This document shows, piece after piece, positions 13,501 through 22,749 of a stretch of 64,000 bases of DNA. The DNA lies in NCBI GenBank assembly GCA_026874595.1, contig CM049308.1:95714624-95778623 (forward strand), given 5' to 3'. Numbering within the stretch: position 1 is the stretch's first letter; each line of letters begins with the position of its first letter. A model generated the notes under the pieces. That model made no database searches. It was given only the letters and a program-made list of their open reading frames with translations, and was not told where the DNA came from. Both the position numbers and the translations under genes were made by a program. Origin of the DNA: Sipunculus nudus (Eukaryota > Annelida > Sipuncula > Golfingiida > Sipunculidae).

Positions 13501-16500
13501 AAGATTAAAAAAATGTCCAATATGGGGACGGAATCCCTGCCCTGGAGATGGTGTTCAGAGTTGATGCCTTATAATGTTAATAAACCATGCCCTCCTCTGT
13601 TTATGTGCTTAAACAATATTTCGCTTCTAAAATCTGTAACACAATGACATTTGTGTACTCAATAGGCCTAAAAGGGAACATTCAGGTGTTGTCACCAGCA
13701 CATGTTCGAAATTTCACTCCTGTCACTTACTTGTCTAACGTAAGACATTAATTTATATTCAGTCAGTCCTGATTAATTGTATGTCAGTGACCAGGCTAAA
13801 CGTTCAGTTACTACCACCTTTCAGAGAAATGCCACGTGGTTTGATGTCATTGTTGCTTGTGACGTAATGGATCATGCTCAACAGATGGCTGTATGGTCAT
13901 ATTGAACAAGTGCAAGTAGTTAAATGTGCTATAAAAACCCATAAAAAACTAATTCTGGGGTTATTTACACTTGGATTTACCACAAAATTGAACTTTGTCT
14001 ATAGTTTCACAATTAACAATACCAGACTATAGGATGAATTTCAAAAACATCCGTTATACTGTCTCCAGATATCGTCAGGACATGCACTCACACGCACAGA
14101 ATGGAGTCAAAATGCAGGGTTCAATTTAATCCATTTTTTGCCACAAGAAAATATACATTATACATTGAAACAGTTCATTTATATATAGTTATTCCTGAGA
14201 CTTAGAGGACTGACTGACAGAGTATATGTCTTCTCAGTATTAATATTAACATTAAATATAGAACGCTATATGGTGCAGGCACTGTGCAATAAGAAAATTA
14301 AAATTAAACTTTGCAATACAGAGAAAACAAACTAATAATCATTTGATTATAAAAATGAAGCTAAATATAATTAATATGATTCTTAAGTGGAGGAAAAATA
14401 TTCTTTTAGACAACTTTTAAATGTTGATATTGCACTAACAAGGATCAATATCTTTTATAATATTGTTCCAAATTCCAACCCCTTTGAATTGTAAAGTTTT
14501 AGTGGAAGATGGAAGGTTTGGGATGAATATTTTGGCTATCAGAATTAATTCTGGGCGGAGCAAACACACCCCGTAACTGGGAGATTATAGGTCACAGTGA
14601 CCAAATTTCAGGTTTGCATGGAGATGCAACTGCCCCGGTTCACTATACTCAAGATATGATACATGTACTTAAACAAGGTGTATCATCAGAAGATGCATGC
14701 GTTCCTGTCCGCTAGATAAATGAAGGCAGGGGTGTGTGGCTTTGTGTTTACTACAGAGCCACAAGTGGGTCTACTCCTCAAGTAGTCCACCACGTAGTCC
14801 ATTTATCTATGATATGGAGTCCGACCGTATGGCAGTGAGAGTTCACCCTGCTGTACATGAAGGGACCTGTAACATGCAATACCACTGCTTGTTGTGCGAT
14901 AGAGAAGCAATTTTGTATTTATATATAGAAATGAACTTATTATGTATCAAATTAAATCGATATATGTCACCTTTATGTACGCCTGTAAATGTTTTTTTAT
15001 GCTTTGAACTGCCGGGGTTCAGTTGTTGCAAGCGCAACAGGACACCTCCGGAAAAGGAATTCCATGCAAATTAGGTGGGCAATCTATGCAAAAAAAGGAA
15101 TTCAGGGGGCTTTTCCCAGGAATGCCAGTGCCGTGCGCCAGGATACATCATATTTTCATAAGCATCCTTCCCATCATACATCGCGTGTTGTCAATGATGC
15201 TAATTTCCCTATTGGCTGTTCAAACTTGAAGGCTCCAGCGGTCCAACGGAAACGAAGTAATATCTGACTTCATTCAGAGTAAGTGCCCATACTTTATTAC
15301 ATACTTTCATACTGATCATTCAGCAAAAGTTTTGATCCCAACGGAGTCCTAGCATCTGTAACAATTATAATACGAAGTGTCTAGAGCTCCGGACCCGTGA
15401 ATACTGCCGTGCAGCTATTTTTCCGTACTAGTTCCGGTTTACATGCGCAGTGGCGTACTGCGCAGATAACCGAAAACGGGCATCTTGTTTTGACTGGTAC
15501 AGCCAAACTGAGCCGTGCTGTGCCAGCGACGGCGGTCTCCCGCTAAAATGGCTGTGAATAAGCTGTTAAATGAGGCTTCAAAAAGCAGCCTCCATTTCTG
15601 CGTACGGCATTGCAAGAACAGCATCCAGCATCGAGAAGGACAAAACGTTTCAAACGCTATGGCTGCCATCGTGGTTGGTGACCTGTCCGGCACTGACTAT
15701 TTTTACTATATAAGTGACATAAAATAAAACTGCCGGACGGATAGCTCAGTTGTTGCGGGTCCGGCACCGTCTCTTTTACTATTTAAGTGACATAAAATAA
15801 AACTGCCGGACGAATAGCTCAATTGATGCAGATCCGGCAGTGTCTTCTTTGCTTTATAAGTGACATAAAATAAAACTGCCGGACGAATAGCTCAGTTGTT
15901 GCAGGTCCGGCACCGTCTCTTTTACTATTTAAGTGACATAAAATAAAACTGCGGGACGAATAGCTCAATTGATGCGGATCCGGCAGTGTCTTTTTTGCTT
16001 TATAAGTGACATTAAATAAAACTGCCAAACCATTAGCTCAATTGTTGCGGGTCCGGCACTCACTGCCGCGCCGTGCGTATATTATATGAAGTACCGGTAC
16101 TGAGCCAGATTCAAAGAGTTCCGGACCATTAGCTTTGCGTAGTCTGCGCCCGGCACTTCTGCATTACGGTGCAACTGCGCATGTGCACAGGAAGTGCCGG
16201 ACGAATAGCCGGCTGCATAATGGGTCCGGGCCCGGAACAATAGCAACAGCCATTATAATATGTGGGGTTTGTTTGGTGTCCTCACGCCTAACAAGGCATA
16301 TACGTGTCTGAGGGGTTGTACGGATCCACACAAACTTGGATAGTATAGACTCTCCCCGCCAGAGGCTGCAGCGCTTGTATTGTTTACTATAATACTATAC
16401 ATGTCACTTGTCAGCGTTGCAAGACTGCAGCAACTCCGCAAGCGCTCCAATGAGTTTACCTGAAAGGCAAATCAAACACATTTAACATGTAAACAGAGAG

Positions 16501-16566
16501 TAAATAATGAAATACGTCACCTGAGCTCCTCCTCCGGGTTGGAGGAACCTGCTTGGTCCGTACCAT
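1469..16566 (-). CDS. CENPA: Centromeric histone H3 variant (CENP-A/cenH3), four exons, 123 aa
   Basis: CENP-A replaces H3 in centromeric nucleosomes and marks the site of kinetochore assembly. The CDS joins 16566..16521, 13477..13362, 12294..12214 and 1597..1469; the lengths 46+116+81+129 give 372 nt, i.e. 123 codons plus stop, and all splice phases agree (1,0,0) with GT..AG introns of 3043, 1067 and 10616 bp. Exon 1 encodes a short basic tail starting MVRTKQ, like the H3 start. Exon 2 has the alpha-N region ([17 protein letters not shown]) and RKLPF. Exon 3 holds loop 1, three residues longer than in H3, with the CENP-A-type Trp before [10 protein letters not shown]. Exon 4 has [12 protein letters not shown] and [17 protein letters not shown]. 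The lengthened loop 1, Trp, LQEAAEA and divergent C-terminus (GHSDI, not GERA) separate it from H3 and H3.3. It is divergent to DAP3. What I infer: the gene is functional, since no lesion is seen. An unseen 5' non-coding exon is possible. Confidence 0.93.
1604..2089. repeat. 51-bp minisatellite at the 3' end of CENP-A intron 3
   Basis: About 9.5 copies of a 51-bp unit (ACGTTTACTGAGAAATGATG core). As 51 is a multiple of 3, both strands stay open and give apparent 143- and 104-aa ORFs of a 17-residue repeat; these are artefacts. The copy nearest exon 4 runs into the splice acceptor, so this array includes acceptor-proximal intron sequence. It directly abuts the 36-bp array at about 2090. Confidence 0.95.
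2090..12213. repeat. 36-bp minisatellite (about 280 units) filling CENP-A intron 3
   Basis: On the plus strand the consensus is CTCCCCTCTTACAGAGCTAC followed by CCTGACTGACTGCTGA, tandem for 10.1 kb. On the gene strand, units near exon 3 read TTAGCTCTGCAAGAG|gtgagt, i.e. the last 15 bases of exon 3 plus its 5' splice site. Distal units have changed to CTCTGTAAGAGGGGAG. Higher-order structure is visible: a block with CTGCCTGACTGATGACTCCC at 2949, 3239 and 3628 recurs at 5529, 5819 and 6207 (offset about 2580), and a block with CCTTAAACAGAGCTAACCTG recurs at 4872 and 7381 (offset 2509). Long minus-strand ORFs of ([12 protein letters not shown])n arise only because 36 is 3 x 12. Confidence 0.97.
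12214..12294 (-). CDS. CENPA: CENP-A exon 3 (loop 1 and start of alpha-2)
   Basis: The acceptor is gattttttttcaag-like polypyrimidine|GTGAAG; the donor is CTGCAAGAG|gtgagt, a near-perfect consensus. The 27 codons read VKEIGQKF, a nine-residue loop 1 ending in Trp, then [10 protein letters not shown]. The last 15 exon bases and the donor are also the seed sequence of the 36-bp minisatellite that fills the following intron; the three units at 12100, 12136 and 12172 repeat the junction motif exactly. Confidence 0.92.
12333..12510. repeat. About 40-bp tandem repeat in CENP-A intron 2
   Basis: Four to five degenerate units of GACCAACAGACCAAACACAC with CAACTCATAGGGCAAAA, phases near 12333, 12373, 12411, 12452 and 12489. 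They lie just upstream (in gene sense) of the exon 3 acceptor. Confidence 0.8.
12511..13361. other. Rest of CENP-A intron 2: unique sequence with an imperfect duplication
   Basis: No coding signal seen. A segment near 12740-12850 (AAGGTCAAG..., TTTAAATA..CCTATGTTTATGC) is loosely repeated near 13070-13170 (CAAGGTCAAG..., TTTAAATAAGC..CTATGCA), probably an old dispersed or tandem duplication. Confidence 0.5.
13362..13477 (-). CDS. CENPA: CENP-A exon 2 (alpha-N helix, alpha-1 start)
   Basis: The acceptor is atacacag|GTGAATC and the donor is CCAGAGTG|gtaagag. The reading frame gives (G)[16 protein letters not shown], then [22 protein letters not shown], which aligns residue for residue with the H3 alpha-N/alpha-1 segment ([21 protein letters not shown]). 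The intron after the codon for V is in phase 0. Confidence 0.93.
13478..15711. other. CENP-A intron 1, mostly unique sequence
   Basis: No exon was recognised besides exons 1 and 2 of CENP-A. The stretch contains the dispersed repeat at 14506-14640. The short ORFs here show no family motif. Confidence 0.5.
14506..14640. repeat. Dispersed repeat fragment shared with 55853-55970
   Basis: GGAAGGTTTGGGATGAA, CAAACACACCCC and CAGTGACC..ATTTCAGGTTTGCA occur in the same order at 14506-14640 and 55853-55970. The copy here is an end fragment of the larger dispersed repeat at 53735-56135. Confidence 0.85.
15712..16060. repeat. 73-bp hairpin-bearing tandem repeat in CENP-A intron 1
   Basis: AAGTGACAT starts units at 15712, 15785, 15858, 15931 and 16003 (72-73 bp). 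Two subtypes alternate, so the true period is about 146 bp. Each unit has an inverted repeat, perfect in one subtype as ACTGCCGGA..TCCGGCAGT. The spacer TAGCTCARTTGWTGC resembles a tRNA A-box; no matching B-box was seen. Confidence 0.9.
16148..16202. repeat. GC-rich inverted repeat (hairpin)
   Basis: CCGGCACTTC pairs with GAAGTGCCGG about 30 bp away, and further CCGGAC..GTCCGG arms lie to 16230. The sequence is related to the neighbouring 73-bp units by its GCCGGACGAATAGC motif. Confidence 0.75.
16521..16566 (-). CDS. CENPA: CENP-A exon 1 (start codon, N-terminal tail)
   Basis: The ATG lies at 16566-16564. The exon encodes [15 protein letters not shown] plus the first base of a Gly codon, and stops at TCAG|gtgacg. 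The phase-1 end joins exactly to exon 2. The tail is much shorter than in H3 (no region equivalent to K9-K27), yet keeps an H3-like RTKQ start. The fold-back element begins about 55 bp upstream, so little native promoter sequence is left between them. Confidence 0.88.
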
Positions 16567-17681
16567 AACAGTTAATTCACGGTTCTGTTTTAAACGGCCC
16601 GCAAGCTATCCTAAAAAATAAATCAAAATAACAAATCTCGGATACCCAAAGCGCCCAGGTACCTGGAGATCTCGGACCTTTTACATCTCGGCCCACACGA
16701 AGTCGGACCACTTCAAATCGGACCATCACGATCTCGGACCACCCGGTCGACGATCTCGGACCACTTTGTATATCTGGCCACTACGATCTCGGACCACTTT
16801 GTGATCGGGCAACTACGATCTCGGACCAAAGTAATATACATGTCCTGCCTGCCTAAACTGTTATGAAATTACCAATGTATTGTTTATAATACACAATATT
16901 ATTTCTTCTACGCGCGATTCAGATATTAAAAATTCCATTTGGACAAGTAAGGCCTATACGACATAGCTCAGTATGTATATCCAATCAGAACACATTTGAC
17001 ACACGCACACGCACACACTCTTATACTTACTTTATAATAGTTTGTGTGAAACGCATGACACCATATTCTAACTCAAAGAGAAATGACAAATTTATTAGAA
17101 TTTAATATATACAATATAAAAGAGGTATGATAACCGAAATATGAAATTTGTGATAAACCAAAAATGTACAAATGAACATGTGTGAATCAAAGAATCAGAA
17201 CTGGTGTATTGCTGTTACATATCGTGAATTCAACTGCTGAACTAGATAATATTAACGAGTGAATACAGTTGTAGTTTAGATATATAGGCCTACCTAAAAC
17301 AGAAATTCAAAGGTGGGAATTGACACCATATTTAAACTCAAAGAGCTGACGTTTATAAGAATTTCGTATATATACAATATAAAAAACGAGATACGAAAAC
17401 AGAAAGATCAGCAAACGAACAAAAAGAAATCACACTCATCGTATATTACAGAGTGAAAACAGTAGAAGTTTAGATATATACATCTAACAAAAAAGTTATT
17501 TATCAACTAAAGAGTTACAATAAACTTATTTATACTAGATTTTTCTTGTACAACATTTTAAAGCCTGTACTAAACAATTCTTATTCAGATTGGAAAGGCA
17601 ACACAGTTCTATACACCAATCAGTTATCTCTATATATCAAAACTATCCATGCCATCACAGTTAGCATAAATCCTGTGTCAT

Positions 17682-17915
17682 TCATGTTGTGAAATAGTCG
17701 TAAGCTGGGGCTGATAGAGGCGGCTTAATTGCTCTCCTCAAGGACTTTAAAGTTGAGATATCCCCCGCTTCGTACGTACTCCAAAGTTCCACTATTCTTG
17801 TCTCAGACTTCCTGTACTTGGACTTCTGGTAAATCTTTACTTTGTTGGCTGATAGTAACTTAACCTGCAGTGGCTGGAGTTTCGCCTCATCATGAAGTTT
17901 CGGGATCAGGAGGTA
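17682..17915 (-). CDS. Exon-like ORF inside the fold-back element, unknown
   Basis: After an acceptor-like aatctcag|TAC the frame is open for 77 codons to TGA at 17684-17682: it begins YLLIPKLHDEAKLQPLQV, then has a basic KSKYRKSETRIVELW stretch, and ends SAPAYDYFTT. It reads like protein, with mixed charge and no low complexity. A second possible exon (ELLANSSRSKSKSFEL) lies just upstream on the same strand near 18060-17980. I recognise neither. They could be transposon exons or a captured host gene fragment. Confidence 0.35.
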   Translation of the reverse strand, partial: YLLIPKLHDEAKLQPLQVKLLSANKVKIYQKSKYRKSETRIVELWSTYEAGDISTLKSLRRAIKPPLSAPAYDYFTT

Positions 17916-18148
17916 CTGAGATTCTTAACATCGAGCAGTTCAGGTTAGGGTACCCACACATAAACAGACTGTGTACACTATAACTAGTTCAAAGCTCTTT
18001 GACTTTGATCTTGATGAGTTTGCAAGAAGCTCAGTGCTGGCTTTATTAATTAAAGGAAGAAGGGATATCAAAAGAAATTGAAAGCTTCGTGTTTGGCTTT
18101 AATCATTTCCATTGTTTAGTAATCACTAAGTGAAAGATGATATTCATG

Positions 18149-18150
<2 letters not shown>

Positions 18151-18193
<43 letters not shown>

Positions 18194-18620
18194 CCTCTCA
18201 ATCTTTCATTATTTTATCGGTCTATCATCCATTCTTTCTTTCATTAATTCATTCAATCTTTCTTTTATTCAATCTGTCTATCATTAATTCTTTCTTTCAT
18301 TCATTACTCCAATCTTTCTTTCATTATTTTTTTTTTCATTCATTCTTTCTTTGATTCATTCTTTCCTACCTTAATTCATTCAATCTTTCATTTATTTTGT
18401 CTGTATATCATCCATTCGTTCTTTCATAAATTCATTCCATCTTTCTTCCATTAAATCTTTTTATAATTCATTCTTTCTTTCATTAATTCATTCAATCTCA
18501 TTCAATCTTTCATTCATTTTGTCTGTCTATCATTCAATCTTTCTTTCATTCAATCTGTCTATCATTCAACCTTTCTTTCGTTCTTTCATTCATTTAATCT
18601 TTCATTCATGCTGTCTTTCT
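18151..18620. repeat. (CT)n microsatellite and TTCATTCTTT-type low-complexity tract
   Basis: (CT)n occupies 18151-18200 and passes into irregular TTCATTCATTCTTTC repeats to about 18620. Confidence 0.95.
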
Positions 18621-18730
18621 TTCATTCTTCATCTCACACAGACACATACTTAAATAAACGATCAAATGCACAAACTTTAGAATTATTTATAAATTAAGAT
18701 TAAGACGTTACGTGGTGAATGATTCATGAT

Positions 18731-18744
18731 GGAGAGAATGAAAA

Positions 18745-18776
<32 letters not shown>

Positions 18777-18779
18777 GGA
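18731..18779. repeat. (GA)n microsatellite
   Basis: GAGA run near the right arm of the fold-back element; it is complementary to the (CT)n tract at 18151, so it can extend the fold-back. Confidence 0.95.
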
Positions 18780-19041
18780 ACAATAATGCGTGGAGTAATA
18801 ATGTTTTAATAATTAGCATTAACATCGTTTGATGACGGAACATAGACATTTGACAACGACATCATAAGTCCGATCGAGGTCTGAACAGGTCCGATATAGT
18901 AGTCCGAGATGGTACGGAATGTGGTCCGAGATCGTCGACCGGGTGGTCCGAGATTGTTCTAAGTGGTCCGACTTCGTGTGGGCCGAGATGTAAAAGGTCC
19001 GAGATCTCCAGAAAGCCAGTGCCCCCAGCGTCATTTTGATT

Positions 19042-21128
19042 GACTCGTACCCTGCTCATATACTCGTCTCCGCTGCCTCTAATTTTTCCGATTGAATCTT
19101 TATAAAAATCTCTAATTTAACATAACTTTAAGACTTGAGTAAAATATAGGCCAGAATAATTTTTTTTTTCCTAATTGGTTACTGGTTGACTGCGGTAAGC
19201 GATTTAAACTTTCCAGTGTCTCTCCGTGTTTTTGTGGGAACTGACTAAAACGCGTGCATGTATGCGCCTACCTGTAGTTTCGCCTACCTTAACAGGTGCT
19301 TAAAATATCGTGCAGACCACAACGTCAGGCCCAAAAAAAAATATTTTGTGGGGTGTTATGTTAATTTGAATGATGAAATTTAATATAATTAATGCGGGGA
19401 ATAACATCAACAATATGTTTTCTCACTGTTCATAGGAATATAACATCTGTACATCACCAACATGACTAAAAGATCGTCAAACATTTTCAAATTAACCTAT
19501 GTATGAATATTACTGAATCTGAAGGCAATTCAATGATCGATACGTATTATAAAAAGCTTTATATAATAACATGCTACATATTATTTACCTTATTTATTAT
19601 GACCCCTTGTTTCATTTTTAGTACCACAACGTCATGTGTGCAATACTTGTCACTAGAAAAATGATGTAATAATCCAGCTACTATGATGTACTCAATCAGT
19701 CAGTTTTCTCAGTCAATCAAAATATCAAAGGATTAAATCATTATTGGTGTCTCTCTATATATTTATAAAAGAATTACATGTTGTAAATAACTGAACCGCA
19801 TCAATATTTATTCACCTAAAATATTGCGAAATTCGAATATAATAAAAAATATAACATTGTCTAAACCTGCATGGGATAGTGATAAGTTACTACACTTTTA
19901 AACTTTTCTAGTTTTGTTGCCAATTGTTTATACAACTAACTGTTCAAAGCACTTTGTATATTTAAAGAACTAGTTGCCAACCACTCCACCCTCACCCCCA
20001 TCCCACCCCAACTTCAACTAATAAACAAAATATTCCATATTGATTATGAAAAAGGTATAAAAAACTTTTCACTGTTGAACCATAGTTGCATTTGTTATCC
20101 TTTTAAGACAAACATTTAAAATTGAATTAGTTATCTCAATAACATGATGACCATTTTCAAGCAAGTTCAATCTTAATAATTTTAAGGAGATACATTGTTG
20201 CCTGTATTCCGGTCCTCATCAATTTCTCGTTAATTACATTTTAGGAGCAGATAACTATAACAGAGATGTTATCAACAAGCAAGGTTTTAACCTGAGAATT
20301 TGGTCATGGTCTATGTTTTGCAAGGTTTGCATGGTCAAGTTCTACAAATATTTTATATCAGTATTCTTGGCTGTTATATTGTGTACACAATTTTCTTTGG
20401 GATTATGTTGTTCACAAGTCAAATTTTATATTCATACAAAGCCATATTTAAATACTCTTTATTGGCTAGATTTTTGTGGGATTCGTATATATATGTACAG
20501 GTCTCAGTAACTGGTTTGTCACAATACATTTCTTTTTTGTTTGTTGAAACAATAATGGTTTGTATATATTTATTGTATTATAGATTTCTGTATATATTGG
20601 GTTTTGTTTTAATTAATTCGCTGCAACCAATATTTGCCTTCATTTTACTTCCTCTGAATAACAACACCTAAGAAATATTATGTGATAAGTTGTATTCTTT
20701 ATATGAATTAAAAAATCAGGCGAGATTGTATGATGATCATTTAAATCAAATGATTAATAAATTTCTTGGTCTTATCCCGTTAAGTGTTTTAATGCTGTTT
20801 CGTTTATTATTATTAAATATTACTAATGGGACAGGACTTACTTTTTTAGGCTTTTTTAATTGCGCTGAATAGGTGACCTAGCATATTTTGTGTTATCAAA
20901 AATGAGTTTCGTTACATGAAGAACACCGTCCACAAAATCTGACCGCACGCTTTTGAAGCACTTGTTGAGGTACGCGAAACTGCGTGCACGTATGCATGCA
21001 TGTATGCGTGTACGCGTTTAAGGCAGTCCCGTTTTTGTGAGAGAGCTCCCGAAACTTTCCGTAAATTAATGTACACGAATGTTGACCACATGAGAATCTG
21101 CAGCACAAGGACGTGAGACCAAGTCGTC
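19042..21128. other. AT-rich spacer between the fold-back element and DAP3
   Basis: No recognisable gene. T-rich open frames at 20300-20671 and 20690-20872 encode hydrophobic sequence without a family motif that I can name. DAP3 promoter elements were not identified. Confidence 0.4.
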
Positions 21129-22328
21129 ATGTTGAAAAATATAACCGGGGGTAAACAGGTTCTGAGGTTAATACAGCCATCAGGACGCTGTATACCAACG
21201 GCCCGACAGGAGTCATATTTGGCCCAAGAATTCGAGAGAGCAACTAAAGAGGCCACAGCAGCTAATGTTGTGTGGCAAACACCAGAGTCAGACCCCGGAC
21301 AGCACACGTTAAACCACGAAGGCCTGTTCTACACCATCCCCGACCAGGACTACCAGCGATGGTGTGCAATAAACACAATAGACCATCACAGAAAAATGCT
21401 TAGAGCGTTTGGTGAGCACAGTTTAATGGTGAGGAGGTCAGCAGTAGAAATAATGCACTATCTAAAAAACAGCAACCTCAAACTTCCAGCCATTAGGTAC
21501 ATTCTGTATGGGGAAGAAGGGTCCGGAAAGTCCATGACCCTTGCCCATATATCCCATTACTGTGGTAGTAGAGGTTGGATTGTTGCACATTTTCCGACGC
21601 CGGCGCAGTGGGTTCGTTATGGAGACGATGCCTCTACCTCTTCATATAACCCTGAGCGCGTGGACACTCCTAAACATGCCGCTTATTGGTTGTCGAAATT
21701 CGTCGCTGCCAACGAACAAACACTGAAAAGTTTAAATCTAAAATTAGCCAACACCTACATCTGGAACAGGCGGGAGCGAGCTGAAGCCGGCACCTCTATC
21801 GGGAATGTGATCAACATGGGCTTGGAGAGAATCAAATATTCATCTGACTGTGTTGGCGCTATCCTGAAAGAACTCAAACACCACGCGACAGCGGGCAATC
21901 TGAAACTACTGCTGACTGTGGACGGTGTTAATGGACTGTGGAGAGAATCCCGAATAAAAATGGAGTATAAGATTGTACCGACAGAGAGCATGACCCTCGT
22001 TCATAATTTGAAGAAAATATTAAAGAGTGACTGGTCAGGTGGTGCCACTGTGTGCACAGTAGACGTACGTGCAAATGTTGAAGGAAAGAAGGAATCAGTC
22101 CTTCCAAGGTATCTTCTTGGGAAAGAGGGGTTTGAACATCTCGACCCCTTTCTGCCTGTGCAAGTGAAGGAGTATTCAGACAAAGAAATTCTTAGCTGTA
22201 TTGAATATTATATCAAGAAAAAGTGGATTCTGAACCCCAAAGCTTTGACAGAAAACGGAAAGAATCAATTGAAATTCTTGAGTTGTAATAATCCGTATGC
22301 ACTCATGAAAGCAACTGCAAGCTGGTAG
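21129..22328 (+). CDS. DAP3: Mitochondrial ribosomal protein S29 / death-associated protein 3, single exon
   Basis: DAP3 (mS29) is a GTP-binding P-loop protein of the mitochondrial small ribosomal subunit, also linked to apoptosis. The 399-aa product matches the usual length of about 400 aa. It starts MLKNITGG, like the vertebrate N-terminus, so no 5' exon seems missing. The Walker A motif GEEGSGKS is at residues 128-135 and the Walker B-like LLTVDGVNGLW at 261-271. Family signatures YLKN..PAIRYILYGE (111-129), YIWNRRE (210-216), AILKELK (244-250), LVHNLKK, DWSGG and LLGKEGFEHLDPF follow in order. It ends KATASW. An AATAAA lies about 200 nt downstream. Vertebrate DAP3 has many introns, so this uninterrupted copy may be a retrocopy or reflect lineage intron loss; no poly(A) tract is visible. 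Confidence 0.95.
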   Translation: MLKNITGGKQVLRLIQPSGRCIPTARQESYLAQEFERATKEATAANVVWQTPESDPGQHTLNHEGLFYTIPDQDYQRWCAINTIDHHRKMLRAFGEHSLMVRRSAVEIMHYLKNSNLKLPAIRYILYGEEGSGKSMTLAHISHYCGSRGWIVAHFPTPAQWVRYGDDASTSSYNPERVDTPKHAAYWLSKFVAANEQTLKSLNLKLANTYIWNRRERAEAGTSIGNVINMGLERIKYSSDCVGAILKELKHHATAGNLKLLLTVDGVNGLWRESRIKMEYKIVPTESMTLVHNLKKILKSDWSGGATVCTVDVRANVEGKKESVLPRYLLGKEGFEHLDPFLPVQVKEYSDKEILSCIEYYIKKKWILNPKALTENGKNQLKFLSCNNPYALMKATASW

Positions 22329-22526
22329 GTGTGAACAAAAAACTATGATTAAAACTCTGCAGTAGATTATGGGGAACTCCTGAAAGCGACTAGTATACAC
22401 CATATAGTTTATACTTGCTTACATAACAGCATACACTGTACTTGACCTGAGATACCAAATTGCCGGATTCAGATAATTATATAATGCCCGTAACTGTAAA
22501 CCAGGCTCTTATTGATATGTTTTGTC

Positions 22527-22532
22527 AATAAA
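22527..22532 (+). promoter_or_regulatory. DAP3: Candidate DAP3 poly(A) signal (AATAAA)
   Basis: AATAAA on the coding strand, 199 nt after the DAP3 stop codon. Motif match only. Confidence 0.5.
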
Positions 22533-22749
22533 CAGTGAAACGCTTATCAGGGTCACGGGATATCAATGCAAGAATTTTCATGTTTTATTTTAATATGATA
22601 AAAGCTTCCTGATGAGAAAGAACTAAAACAGAAGGTACCATGCAGTCTGTGATTGTAATCGCCAAAACAAAGTTTTGCTGATGCTACGTTTTTGACTGGG
22701 TTCCGCTGCAGCCGCCGCGTTTGTTTCCCGAGAAATCCTCTGAGACTAC

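Larger units (their letters stand above)
16621..19040. mobile_element. Fold-back-type element with long inverted repeats next to CENP-A exon 1
   Basis: The left arm (about 16621-16830) and the inverted right arm (about 18840-19040) share CTGGAGATCTCGGACCTTTT, CATCTCGGCCCACACGAAGT, CGGACCACTT and CCACCCGGTCGACGATCTCG in the same order, plus AATCAAAAT at the outer edges. Both arms are built of short CGGACCA/ATCTCGG subrepeats, as in fold-back elements. Inside are a direct repeat (GACACCATATT..AACTCAAAGAG at 17056 and 17320), (CT)n, TTCATTCTTT low-complexity DNA and (GA)n. No transposase was recognised; the target duplication is unclear. It ends about 55 bp from the CENP-A start codon. Confidence 0.8.

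Noticed and set aside
15712-16060. tRNA gene or intact SINE in the 73-bp repeats
   Set aside because: Only an A-box-like motif is present; no B-box or cloverleaf could be built.
20300-20872. T-rich hydrophobic ORFs, considered as a mitochondrial (NUMT) fragment
   Set aside because: No recognisable mitochondrial protein motif in the frames I read; base bias alone is not enough.
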